The notes under the pieces were generated by a model. The model saw only the letters and a program-made list of their open reading frames with translations. It did no database searches and was not told the DNA's origin. From contig SSFA01000019.1 of the NCBI GenBank assembly GCA_008015155.1, positions 62,001 through 126,000 of the forward strand: 64,000 nucleotides of DNA. The letters run 5' to 3'. Both the position numbers and the translations under genes were made by a program. This stretch comes from Thiothrix sp. (GTDB taxonomy: Bacteria > Pseudomonadota > Gammaproteobacteria > Thiotrichales > Thiotrichaceae). Positions 9,478 to 16,995 of the stretch are shown piece by piece; position 1 is the first letter of the stretch, and each line of letters opens with the position of its first letter.

Positions 9478-9866
9478 TAGGAAGCCAGCACCAAAATGCC
9501 TTCTACTTCTACCATGACACCTAAAGGTAAAGAGGCTACACCTACCGCAGCGCGTGCTGGAAAGGGTTCAGAAAAATAACGCTTCATCACTTCATTCACA
9601 GCTGCGAAATTACTGAGATCAGTTAAATAGATATTTAACTTCACAAAATCTTTGCAAGAACCACCCGCTGCTACGGCTACCGCTTGTAAGTTTTTGAAGA
9701 CTTGCTCAGCCTGCCCCGCAAAATCGGTAGCCTCTACTTTCATGGTATTAGGATTCAATGGAATCTGCCCAGAACAATAAACGGTGTTCCCTGCACGCAC
9801 AGCTTGTGAATAAGGGCCAATAGCAGCCGGTGCAGACGTGGTGGCAATAATAGTTTTCTCAGTCAC
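9477..9866 (-). CDS. ridA: RidA-family reactive enamine/imine deaminase
   Basis: A 129-residue protein of the RidA/YjgF family. It hydrolyses reactive enamines and imines released by PLP and FAD amino-acid enzymes. Seen are the N-terminal GPYSQAV, GQIPL, and the C-terminal [15 protein letters not shown] with the family arginine, then VEVEGI. Its place between dadA and alr makes sense, because DadA produces iminoacids. Confidence 0.92.
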   Translation of the reverse strand: MTEKTIIATTSAPAAIGPYSQAVRAGNTVYCSGQIPLNPNTMKVEATDFAGQAEQVFKNLQAVAVAAGGSCKDFVKLNIYLTDLSNFAAVNEVMKRYFSEPFPARAAVGVASLPLGVMVEVEGILVLAS

Positions 9867-9903
9867 GATAATATCCTTATAACAATCATTTTAAATAGGG
9901 AAG

Positions 9904-11187
9904 CTAGACACTTGCTTTGACACGATTGGCGAAGCTATAACGCTGCATACCTAAGCCTTCTAAATCTATGCCTGGCTTTTGCCCCGCCATAATATCAGCT
10001 AATAAACGTCCAGAACCACAAGCCATGGTCCAACCTAAAGTTCCATGCCCGGTGTTAATAAATAAATTTGGATAAGGCGAAGCCCCCAAAACAGGCGTAC
10101 CGTCTGGTGTCATGGGGCGTAAGCCTGTCCAAAAATTATCTTCCTTCATATCAGCCGCTTTCGGGAACATATCAGAAACTACGAAGCGTACTGTTTGCCG
10201 ACGTTCTTCTTGCAGACTGAGATCATGCCCGGTCAATTCGGCAGTACCCGCTACGCGAACTCGATCACCTAGGCGAGTAATCGCTACTTTATAAGTCTCA
10301 TCCATCACTGTAGACACGGGGGCATCCTCTGGGCTAACCACAGGTACAGTAATGGAATAACCTTTCACTGGATAAACCGGTATATCAATGCCAATCGGCT
10401 TGAGTAAGTGTGGCGAATAACTACCTAAAGCCATCACATATTGATCAGCAGTGAGAACCCCTTGATCAGTTTTTACACCACTGATTTTGCCATTATTGAC
10501 TTGAATTTCTTCAATATTCACACCATAGCGAAACACAACGCCTTGAGTGATACAGCTTGCGGCCAAGTTTTGCGTAAACATCAAACAATCGCCGGTTTCA
10601 TCCAGAGGTAAGCGTAAACCTCCACGAATTTTGTCTCGCACATGCCTTAAGCCCGGTTCTGCTGCAATACAGCCTTCCACATCCAGCACTTCATAGGGAA
10701 TATTGCACTCATCAAGAATATCAGTATCTTTTTTAGCACCTTGCACTTGGGCATCGGTGCGGAACACTTGTAGAGTGCCACGGCTACGTTCGTCATAGCT
10801 AATACCGGTTGCAGCCCTTAGCTCATTAATGGACTCACGACTATACTCAGCAATTCTGAGCATACGTGCTTTATTAATATGATAACGAGCCGTGGTGCAA
10901 TTACGCAGCATCATTAGAATAAAACGGAACATAGCAGCATCCATGCGGCTAGGGCGAATCACTAGGGGCGAGTGTTCGCTTAGCATCCACTTGATAGCCT
11001 TCAGAGGAATACCAGGACCTGCCCAAGGGGCTGAATAGCCGGGGGAGATTTGCCCTGCATTGGCAAAACTAGTTTCTAGACCCGAACGTGGCTGACGATC
11101 CAAGACCGTCACTTGGTAACCTAAACGATTTAAATAATAAGCAGTTGTTGTGCCAATCACTCCACTGCCAATCACGATAGCGTGCAT
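9904..11187 (-). CDS. dadA: D-amino-acid dehydrogenase
   Basis: An FAD flavoprotein that oxidises D-alanine and other D-amino acids to oxo acids and passes electrons to the respiratory chain. The N-terminus has the dinucleotide-binding motif HAIVIGSGVIGTTTAYYLNR, then QVTVLDRQP. The C-terminal half carries the FAD-contact sequence INTGHGTLGWTMACGSGRLL. The start was taken at ATG (MHAIVIGSG) with AAGGAG 11 bases upstream, not at an in-frame TTG three codons earlier. It is the first gene of the dadA-ridA-alr operon. Confidence 0.93.
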   Translation of the reverse strand: MHAIVIGSGVIGTTTAYYLNRLGYQVTVLDRQPRSGLETSFANAGQISPGYSAPWAGPGIPLKAIKWMLSEHSPLVIRPSRMDAAMFRFILMMLRNCTTARYHINKARMLRIAEYSRESINELRAATGISYDERSRGTLQVFRTDAQVQGAKKDTDILDECNIPYEVLDVEGCIAAEPGLRHVRDKIRGGLRLPLDETGDCLMFTQNLAASCITQGVVFRYGVNIEEIQVNNGKISGVKTDQGVLTADQYVMALGSYSPHLLKPIGIDIPVYPVKGYSITVPVVSPEDAPVSTVMDETYKVAITRLGDRVRVAGTAELTGHDLSLQEERRQTVRFVVSDMFPKAADMKEDNFWTGLRPMTPDGTPVLGASPYPNLFINTGHGTLGWTMACGSGRLLADIMAGQKPGIDLEGLGMQRYSFANRVKASV

Positions 11188-11321
11188 AATATTCAATGCT
11201 CCTTATATGGCCTAGCGCCTTGGTGGTAGCATTAGTTTAAGCGAGGTCTGACAAAATATTTTTCTCTATTTTTTATCTATTTCAGGATATTTTTCTGCTT
11301 TTTTGTCGCTGCGCTCTGATT

Positions 11322-11333
11322 AGAAAATTTTCT
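11322..11333. promoter_or_regulatory. Candidate regulator site upstream of dadA
   Basis: Perfect palindrome AGAAAATTTTCT, inside TAGAAAATTTTCTGC. It resembles the published Lrp consensus (an AG...CT pair around an A/T core) but is one base shorter between the arms. It lies about 135 bases upstream of the dadA start, and a Lrp-family gene is 3 kb away. Confidence 0.35.
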
Positions 11334-11576
11334 GCCGAGGTCTTATTTTAAGCAAAATATGATTAAAACTCGTATCTAGCCTAACCTATACTTGTCTCAA
11401 GCTCCCTTTAGCTTAGCTTAAACTACCCTGTGAGCTGCTTGATGATATAAAAACTTTCTACTGGTTTCACTGTGCAGGTGCAGCAAATCTTGCTGATTAG
11501 ACCTCTCAAGTCTAAAAATTTAGCAATTTTTTACTCATTCTATAAGCCAAGAGCGTTTAATACTTCTCGATAAAAA

Positions 11577-11602
11577 CGCTTGTTTTATAAGCAAAATAAG
11601 CG
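11577..11602. other. Hairpin of unknown role in the dadA upstream region
   Basis: Arms CGCTTGTTTT (11577-11586) and AAAATAAGCG (11593-11602) pair over ten positions with one G-T wobble and a six-base loop. It is about 200 bases upstream of the plus-strand gene. It could be a leader structure or a terminator for a short transcript; neither is shown. Confidence 0.3.
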
Positions 11603-11801
11603 CTATGTAGCGGATTATTCAGGTAATACCACTTAGCTGTTTTATTAGTTTTTTTCGACTAAACTACTGATAATCTCAGCACTAACTGTTAGTATCTGCT
11701 TAAAACAATAACAATTGCATCTAAACCGCTGGAACCAAAGTAGTGCATAAAGCCACCCCACTTTATGAATGTTCACTGCGTCCAAGTCGAGGATTTAGCC
11801 C

Positions 11802-12386
11802 ATGAATATAACGATGGATGATGTATTTATCAAAACCCCTAAGGGTCGTGAGGAGGTCGACTCAAAGTCGGGTGGTTTAAGCTTAATTATGCGTCGTGTG
11901 CTGATTTTTTTAGACGGCAAACGCACTCTTCGAGAAGTACAAGCTTTACCCAAAATCGATGATGTTGAGCAAATTATTACCAGTTTAGAAAGCCAAGGTT
12001 ATATCGAGCTAGTTTCAAACAATGGCGCGGTGCGCTCTGGCACTTCTACTCTAGTCTCCAATAATGCAGGACGTCCATTAGTCAATCGGGTTGAGCCTAA
12101 TCTAACCCCAAGCTCTAGTTCATCAGCCCCCACTCATCAGTTCCGCGCTTTGCCAGCACGGGTTGATGCTACTCAACTCAAGATGGCTAAGAATTTCATG
12201 TCCAATACCTTAAATGCTTTTGTAGGTACATTTGGTTCGAGTGCCCTCATTAATAGGATTGAACGCTGCGATGATCATGAAGCCTTGCGCGCCATCTATG
12301 AAGACTGGCTCACCGCTATGATGGGAACTAAGCAAGGCAGAAAAGATATAGAGAATCTCAAATCGAAATTACTGGAAGTCCTTTAA
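11802..12386 (+). CDS. Unknown protein with N-terminal winged-helix-like domain
   Basis: A 194-residue soluble protein. Residues 1 to about 72 (FIKTPKGREEVDSKSGGLSL, then a segment VLIFLDGKRTLREVQ, then VEQIITSLESQGYIEL) look like the small winged-helix-like domain seen in many uncharacterised proteobacterial proteins. Residues 75-125 are a Ser/Pro/Asn-rich linker. A helical C-terminal domain (LKMAKNFMSNTLNAFVGTFG to the end) follows. A regulatory or signalling role is possible, but no DNA target or partner can be seen. It stands alone. Confidence 0.6.
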   Translation: MNITMDDVFIKTPKGREEVDSKSGGLSLIMRRVLIFLDGKRTLREVQALPKIDDVEQIITSLESQGYIELVSNNGAVRSGTSTLVSNNAGRPLVNRVEPNLTPSSSSSAPTHQFRALPARVDATQLKMAKNFMSNTLNAFVGTFGSSALINRIERCDDHEALRAIYEDWLTAMMGTKQGRKDIENLKSKLLEVL

Positions 12387-12393
12387 ACCATCC

Positions 12394-12801
12394 TTAGTTG
12401 TCTTGCCCAATTGGTGTACTTGGTAAAGCATCTAAATACACCCAGCGGCCTTTTTCTCGCACAAAGCGACTCAACTCATGCAAATGCTGAGTTTGTTGCT
12501 GCTCAGAATAATACGCGATAAATTCCACTAAGCCTTCTTGGTCTTCAGATTGACCTGCTTCTGTGTGCAAAATCGCTAATTTTTCCCATTGCAAATGTTT
12601 AGGCTGAACCAAGCTTTTTTTACTTAGGCGCGTGCTGCTATGCCAAGTTCGATGTAAATAAGCAGCGTCCCCTAAGACATAAGCTGTGTAGCGCGAGCGC
12701 ATGAGTGCCTCTGCGGTAGGTGCTGCTCTTCCGTCATGAAAAGGCCGACAACATTGCTGATAATGAGCGCCCGAACCACAAGGGCAGAAATTAAGCTCCA
12801 T
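12394..12801 (-). CDS. ychJ: YchJ-family protein (SEC-C-like zinc motif)
   Basis: A 135-residue protein. The N-terminus carries the SEC-C-like metal site (CPCGSGAHYQQCCRPFHDG), followed by the family sequence TAEALMRSRYTAYVLGDAAY and YLHRTWHSSTR, a NTF2-like fold in YchJ. The biochemical function of this family is not settled. The stop-to-start distance to the upstream esterase gene is two bases, so they form an operon. Confidence 0.85.
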   Translation of the reverse strand: MELNFCPCGSGAHYQQCCRPFHDGRAAPTAEALMRSRYTAYVLGDAAYLHRTWHSSTRLSKKSLVQPKHLQWEKLAILHTEAGQSEDQEGLVEFIAYYSEQQQTQHLHELSRFVREKGRWVYLDALPSTPIGQDN

Positions 12802-12803
12802 AC

Positions 12804-13472
12804 CTAGTCCGCCTTTAACAGCCAGCTTTGAATAAATTTGGCTAAATCTTTAAGCTCTGCTGCATTTACACTGTGCTCCATCGCATAGGTAAAATACTCT
12901 GGCGCATATCCCAAAGCTTGGAGACGCTGTTGAGCTTTTTGGCCTAAACTTTCGGGCACGACAGGATCTTGCAAGCCATGAAAAATGGCTATGGGTAAAT
13001 TTTGATTAGCAGCGTGGAGTTGAATCGTATCAGCCGTTGCAAAATAGGTCGACATCGCTAATAAACCCGCTAAAGGCTTCGGGTAACTCAGAGCCGTCTG
13101 ATAAGCCACGGCGCCCCCTTGAGAGAAACCGGCTAACAGGATGCGTTCACTCGGAATACCCTTTTCCACTTCACGATCAATGAGCTTAGCCACAGCTTGG
13201 GCTGAAGCCTCTAATTGCTTCACATCTACCTTACGATCAATATCCATTGCCAGAATGTCATACCAAGCTGGCATTACATAGCCACCATTAATCGTCACCG
13301 GAAGCGAAGGCGCATGTGGAAAAATAAAACGAATAGCCGCATTCGCAGGCAAGTTTAGCTCAGGGACAATAGGCTCAAAATCATGGCCATCCGCACCCAA
13401 ACCATGTAGCCAAATAACACTTGCGGTTGCAGCTTGAGCGGGTTCGACAATAACAGCTGGCAAATAGTCCAT
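12804..13472 (-). CDS. Carboxylesterase / phospholipase-like alpha/beta hydrolase
   Basis: A 222-residue serine hydrolase of the small carboxylesterase (EstB/YpfH-like) family. The nucleophile elbow is GFSQGG near residue 115, the acid is in the segment FHGLQDPVVPES, and the histidine is in YAMEHSVNAAEL. The oxyanion-hole region is VIWLHGLGADGHDFEP. No signal peptide is present, so it acts in the cytoplasm on short acyl esters or lysophospholipids. The true substrate is unknown. Confidence 0.87.
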   Translation of the reverse strand: MDYLPAVIVEPAQAATASVIWLHGLGADGHDFEPIVPELNLPANAAIRFIFPHAPSLPVTINGGYVMPAWYDILAMDIDRKVDVKQLEASAQAVAKLIDREVEKGIPSERILLAGFSQGGAVAYQTALSYPKPLAGLLAMSTYFATADTIQLHAANQNLPIAIFHGLQDPVVPESLGQKAQQRLQALGYAPEYFTYAMEHSVNAAELKDLAKFIQSWLLKAD

Positions 13473-13616
13473 GCACTGAATCCTTTAAGTTTTACTCGTA
13501 AGCTCAGTATTTTACAGCTTTCATCTGAAAGGAACAGTTAGACAAGAATTTGTAGAAGAGAAGAATGCTGCGTGGGTAATGCGCCTGAGCGTTTGCCTAG
13601 CAGAACTCAAAACCAA

Positions 13617-14084
13617 CTAAATCTGGCTTTGTAGATAGTTTTGTAAACCGATTTTATCGATCAAGCCTAACTGCTTTTCTAGCCAATAAGCATGATCTTC
13701 TTCCGTATCACTCAATTGTACGCGTAACATCTCCCGCGTGACATAATCTTGTTCAGTTTCACAGATTTTAATAGCCGCTTTCAGGGCAGCTTGCACCTGA
13801 TACTCTAGCTGGAGATCATTCTTAAGCATGCTGACCACATCAGTGCCTAAGTTAATCTGATCTTGTTGATTCAAGTCAGGCGTGGCGTCTAGAAACAGTA
13901 AGCGTTGAATAATGGCATCAGCATGCCCACTTTCCTCTTCGCGCTCATGCTCATAATGCTCAGCCAGTTTCTCTAATCCCCAATCTGCACAGAGGCGGGA
14001 ATGAGCAAAATATTGATCGCGAGCGGCTAACTCCCCAGCAAGCAGTTGCTTTAAAACCTCAATAACGGGTTGACTTCCTTGCAT
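13617..14084 (-). CDS. Bacterioferritin, ferroxidase-type subunit lacking the haem ligand
   Basis: A 155-residue four-helix ferritin. By E. coli Bfr numbering the complete diiron centre is present: Glu18, Glu51, His54, Glu94, and the Glu/His pair in DTEEDHAYWLE. The haem-binding methionine at position 52 is replaced by Ser (EEESGHA). It is therefore the iron-oxidising partner that cannot bind haem through Met52. It lies nine bases after the second bacterioferritin gene, whose active site is degenerate in the complementary way. The pair probably co-assembles into one 24-subunit iron store. Confidence 0.9.
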   Translation of the reverse strand: MQGSQPVIEVLKQLLAGELAARDQYFAHSRLCADWGLEKLAEHYEHEREEESGHADAIIQRLLFLDATPDLNQQDQINLGTDVVSMLKNDLQLEYQVQAALKAAIKICETEQDYVTREMLRVQLSDTEEDHAYWLEKQLGLIDKIGLQNYLQSQI

Positions 14085-14093
14085 ATTTAACTC

Positions 14094-14564
14094 CTAAGTA
14101 GCAGCCAAGGACTGCAGATAGTTTGGTTCGCCTGTATTCTTCAAGAGCCATTGTTGAGACTCGAGCCAGTCAATCTCCTCCTCTTCTTCTTCTAGCAATT
14201 CTTGCAATAGCTCGCGGGAGACATAATCTTGGGCTTGCTCACAGGCTAAGATAGCGGTTTTTAGCTCAGCAACGATCTCTAAACCTAGTTGCATATCATT
14301 GGCTAATATCTCTGGAATATCTTCACCGATATACAGTTTTCCTAAGTCTTGTAGATTAGGTAGGCCTTCCAAAAACAGAATACGCTTAATGAGTTCATCG
14401 GCTTGTTTCATCGCCTTAATCGAGCGCTTGTATTCACGCTCATTAAACTTCTCCAAGCCCCAATTAGCACTCATTCGTGCATGTAAAAAATACTGATTAA
14501 TAGCGACTAGCTGTCCGCGTAAGACAGTATTTAAAGCACGATTAATCGCTGGATTTCCTTGCAT
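14094..14564 (-). CDS. Bacterioferritin, haem-type subunit with lost ferroxidase site
   Basis: A 156-residue bacterioferritin, very close to E. coli Bfr in framework (AINQYFLHARM, ILFLEGLPNLQDLGKLYIGE). Met52, the haem ligand, is kept (IKAMKQADEL). The diiron ligands are mostly gone: Gln18, Ala51, Gln54, Gly at the Glu94 position, and Glu in place of His130 within a run of six Glu. It should bind haem and pass electrons, leaving oxidation to the neighbouring subunit. Similar split pairs are known in Neisseria and some other proteobacteria. Confidence 0.9.
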   Translation of the reverse strand: MQGNPAINRALNTVLRGQLVAINQYFLHARMSANWGLEKFNEREYKRSIKAMKQADELIKRILFLEGLPNLQDLGKLYIGEDIPEILANDMQLGLEIVAELKTAILACEQAQDYVSRELLQELLEEEEEEIDWLESQQWLLKNTGEPNYLQSLAAT

Positions 14565-14665
14565 AGCGGCTCCTTCACTAAGCTGAATAAGGAGGTTTCA
14601 TGATAAGGAAGATGGGTACTAGCATGCAAATTTTATGCTGGCCAATAGGCTGAAGTAGAAAAATA

Positions 14666-14686
14666 AAGGGGTATCAACTACCCCTT
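14666..14686 (-). terminator. Terminator downstream of the 82-residue unknown gene
   Basis: A perfect 8-bp stem (AAGGGGTA at 14666-14673 with its complement at 14679-14686) and a 5-base loop. On the minus strand it is followed by TTTATTTTTC. It separates the unknown gene from the bacterioferritin pair, which must then have its own promoter. Confidence 0.65.
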
Positions 14687-14842
14687 AGACTGTGCTAAGA
14701 CTGCCAGACCTTGCACGCCCACTCTCTGCTTTATAATAAGAATATCTATGAGTGGGTGTCAGCTTTTTGAGTAATTTCTTAAACGACTAGCAATGAATAG
14801 GCTCACTGATGAGCGGCTCGAACTGGACAAGCTCATAGACTC

Positions 14843-15091
14843 CTAGTAAGCCGTCTGCATTAGTTGCGCTTGTAAACTTTGTGAACAACGCGCTAACAAT
14901 AAGCACCGTACTAATTCTTGTTGAGTAGCAGGATCTGCGCGGGATAATTCAGCGACGCAAATATCGCCCTGTTCTAAACAGCGTTTAAGTTGTTCACCTG
15001 CAAATTGCGCCATAAGCTCGCCGGTCTTGCTATTGCGTAACTCAATGAACGGATCAATTCGATCTAACCAAGCATTAATTGAGAAACTCAT
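14843..15091 (-). CDS. Unknown 82-residue protein, probably iron-regulated
   Basis: A small soluble protein (MSFSINAWLDRIDPFIELRN at its start) with three cysteines, mostly helical in appearance, with no recognised domain, signal or membrane segment. It is divergent from bfd, and its 166-base upstream region holds two Fur-box-like repeats. Its own terminator and good start (GGAGCC upstream) support a real gene. Its position between bacterioferritin and bacterioferritin-associated ferredoxin suggests a role in iron storage or release, but this is context only. Confidence 0.6.
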   Translation of the reverse strand: MSFSINAWLDRIDPFIELRNSKTGELMAQFAGEQLKRCLEQGDICVAELSRADPATQQELVRCLLLARCSQSLQAQLMQTAY

Positions 15092-15124
15092 ACTGGCTCC
15101 TGTGAATCTACTAACTTAAAGTTT

Positions 15125-15145
15125 AAATGAGAATAATTATCATTT
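15125..15145. promoter_or_regulatory. Fur-box-like site between the 82-aa gene and bfd
   Basis: A near-perfect palindrome with arms AAATGAGAAT and ATTATCATTT, very close to the classical Fur consensus GATAATGATAATCATTATC. It lies 34-54 bases upstream of the minus-strand gene start, in promoter position. Confidence 0.7.
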
Positions 15146-15177
15146 AATCGTAAATCAAGGAGGCGCACTTTTCAAGT

Positions 15178-15198
15178 AAATGAGAACTACTTGCATTT
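15178..15198. promoter_or_regulatory. Second Fur-box-like site upstream of bfd
   Basis: The core TGAGAACTACTTGCATTT, preceded by AAA, is almost identical (one change in the 18-base core, one more in the leading AAA) to a sequence in front of the ferric ABC operon at 20678-20698. Recurrence of the same 21-base word at two iron operons supports an operator role. Confidence 0.6.
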
Positions 15199-15257
15199 AA
15201 TTTTCATTCTTACTATGATGATCTCATCAAGAATGATTCTTATTTAGGTGTGAATCG

Positions 15258-15467
15258 ATGTACGTTTGCGTATGTAATGCAGTGAGTGATAAAGCTATCA
15301 AACAAGCAGTGCAACAGGGCTATGACAGCTTTGAAGCTATTCAGCGTGAATTAGCTGTTGGCACCTGCTGTGGACGCTGCAAGCCTTGTGCTCAAGATTT
15401 AATACGTCAATGCCTTGAGCAGAAGCCAGAGCCTCTGTCAGCCTTCTTTACCCCCGCTTTTGCCTAA
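15258..15467 (+). CDS. bfd: Bacterioferritin-associated ferredoxin
   Basis: A 69-residue [2Fe-2S] protein. The four cysteine ligands are visible as MYVCVCNAV near the N-terminus and TCCGRCKPC further on. Bfd docks on bacterioferritin and donates electrons to the haem so that stored Fe(III) can be released under iron starvation. It is divergent from the 82-aa gene, with Fur-like boxes between, which matches the usual Fur control of bfd. hemP follows 16 bases downstream. Confidence 0.95.
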   Translation: MYVCVCNAVSDKAIKQAVQQGYDSFEAIQRELAVGTCCGRCKPCAQDLIRQCLEQKPEPLSAFFTPAFA

Positions 15468-15483
15468 TGAGCGAGCCTTAACC

Positions 15484-15678
15484 ATGCACTGCCTAGATTT
15501 ACGTCGCATCAATGTTGAAGAATGGATGCAAGGTTGTAAAAAGGTCATCCTGCAGCACGGCAGCCGCCCGTATGTGCTTACTATTACCCGTCGGGGCAAA
15601 TTGATTCTCACTGCAGCAGACACTCAGCTAGATACTGAATCCCCTGCCAGTAAAGCCGATCCTATCGGCAAAGCCTGA
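15484..15678 (+). CDS. hemP: HemP-family haemin uptake protein
   Basis: A 64-residue protein of the HemP family, recognised by RPYVLTITRRGKLILTA near the centre. HemP proteins are small, Fur-controlled and needed for haem-uptake gene expression in some bacteria. The start was taken at the ATG of MHCLDLRRINVEEW, 16 bases after the bfd stop; a longer frame overlaps bfd and has no similarity. No haem receptor or haem ABC genes are in the window. Confidence 0.8.
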   Translation: MHCLDLRRINVEEWMQGCKKVILQHGSRPYVLTITRRGKLILTAADTQLDTESPASKADPIGKA

Positions 15679-15747
15679 TTCCTCAAGGTATTTTCCTAGT
15701 CAATGAGTTTAATTAAGCGCCCGACTTAAGCTTTGGAGTATTGTATT

Positions 15748-16968
15748 TTGAAACACTTAGCCGCTCTCATTTTTAGCTGTAGTACTGTCTTATGCAACAT
15801 CCCTACCTTACAAGCTGAAACAGTTACACCCAAAGCGGTGATAGCAAACTATGCCGACTTAGCGCATGTTAAATTTAAAGACGCCTTGACCACTGCTCAA
15901 GTTTTACAAACTACAATCAACGAATTTATCGCTAAGCCTAGTGAAGCAACCCATCAAGCTGCTAAACAAGCTTGGATTGCTGCACGTGCACCTTATAGCC
16001 AAACCGAAGTATTTCGCTTTGGCAATCCCAACGTCGATGCTTGGGAAGGTGGAGTCAATGCTTGGCCTTTAGATGAAGGCTTAATTGACTATGTGCAAAC
16101 AGATATTTACGAGCATGAAGAAGGTAATCAATTTGCCACTGCCAATCTTATTGCAGGCAGTGAAGCGATCACGGCAGATTTATTGAAATCTTACCAAGAA
16201 AAAGGTGGTTCAGAAGCGAATGTGGCAACTGGCTATCATGCGATTGAATTTTTGCTGTGGGGACAAGATTTCAATACTGACCCCAAACTAGCCGGTACTC
16301 GCAGTTATACCGACTTTATGCCTGACGATGCTTGCACTCATCAAAACTGTGAACGCCGCGCCCAATACTTAAAAGCAGTCACTGATTTATTAGTCGCTGA
16401 TCTGAGTACAATGGAACAAGATTGGGCACCTGAGCAAGCAAATTACCGTAAAACCTTTCTTGACTTAGCAGAGTCAGAAGCTTTACGTCGGATTTTATTT
16501 GGCATGGGCAGCTTAAGCTTGGGCGAATTAGCGGGCGAACGCATGAATGTTGCTTTGCTCGCGCATTCACAGGAAGACGAGCACTCCTGCTTTAGTGATA
16601 ACACTCACAACGATATTCTGAGCAATATCCAAGGGATGCAGAATGTCTTTGAAGGCGCTTATCAAACCGCAGACGGTAAAACTATTAAAGGTGCAAGCTT
16701 AGCTGAGTTATTAGCTGCTAAAGATCCAAAGCTAAGCAGTGAATTATCAACCCACTTGAATGCTAGCAAAACCGCTGCAGAAGCGATTGTCCAAGCAGCA
16801 CAAACTGAGCCTTTTGATCAACAAATCGCCGCTGGAAATCAAGCAGGGAATGAGCGAGTTAAAGCCACCATTGCTGCTTTAAGAACTCAAACCGCGAGCA
16901 TTGAAGCAGCCGCTAAAGCCTTAGGCGTGAACAACCTAAACCCAGAAACCAGTACTTCTTTGCAATAA
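15748..16968 (+). CDS. Imelysin-family (M75) iron-regulated protein
   Basis: An exported protein of about 406 residues. The start is TTG (reading MKHLAALIFSCSTV), with GGAG nine bases upstream, giving a signal peptide cut after LQA. The imelysin core is complete with the signature GYHAIEFLLWGQD, the GxHxxE site of the family, followed by a repeat domain ending in helices. Imelysins were first described as metalloproteases but in most bacteria serve iron uptake in the periplasm or outer membrane (IrpA/IcmP-like). It heads a four-gene operon with a di-haem protein, a second imelysin and a DUF1513 protein. Confidence 0.88.
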   Translation: MKHLAALIFSCSTVLCNIPTLQAETVTPKAVIANYADLAHVKFKDALTTAQVLQTTINEFIAKPSEATHQAAKQAWIAARAPYSQTEVFRFGNPNVDAWEGGVNAWPLDEGLIDYVQTDIYEHEEGNQFATANLIAGSEAITADLLKSYQEKGGSEANVATGYHAIEFLLWGQDFNTDPKLAGTRSYTDFMPDDACTHQNCERRAQYLKAVTDLLVADLSTMEQDWAPEQANYRKTFLDLAESEALRRILFGMGSLSLGELAGERMNVALLAHSQEDEHSCFSDNTHNDILSNIQGMQNVFEGAYQTADGKTIKGASLAELLAAKDPKLSSELSTHLNASKTAAEAIVQAAQTEPFDQQIAAGNQAGNERVKATIAALRTQTASIEAAAKALGVNNLNPETSTSLQ

Positions 16969-16995
16969 ACACTAAGTCTAAACTTAAAACTCTGA

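Larger units (their letters stand above)
11188..11801. other. 614-base intergenic region with AT-rich control sequence
   Basis: No coding frame is convincing here. It is the divergent upstream region of dadA and the 194-residue unknown gene, and is clearly richer in A+T than its neighbours. It contains a 12-bp perfect palindrome (11322-11333) and a 10-bp hairpin (11577-11602), listed separately. No riboswitch or small RNA was recognised. Confidence 0.5.

Noticed and set aside
15415..15483. N-terminal extension of hemP overlapping bfd
   Set aside because: The 23 added residues have no family similarity and the ATG at 15484 gives the normal HemP length.
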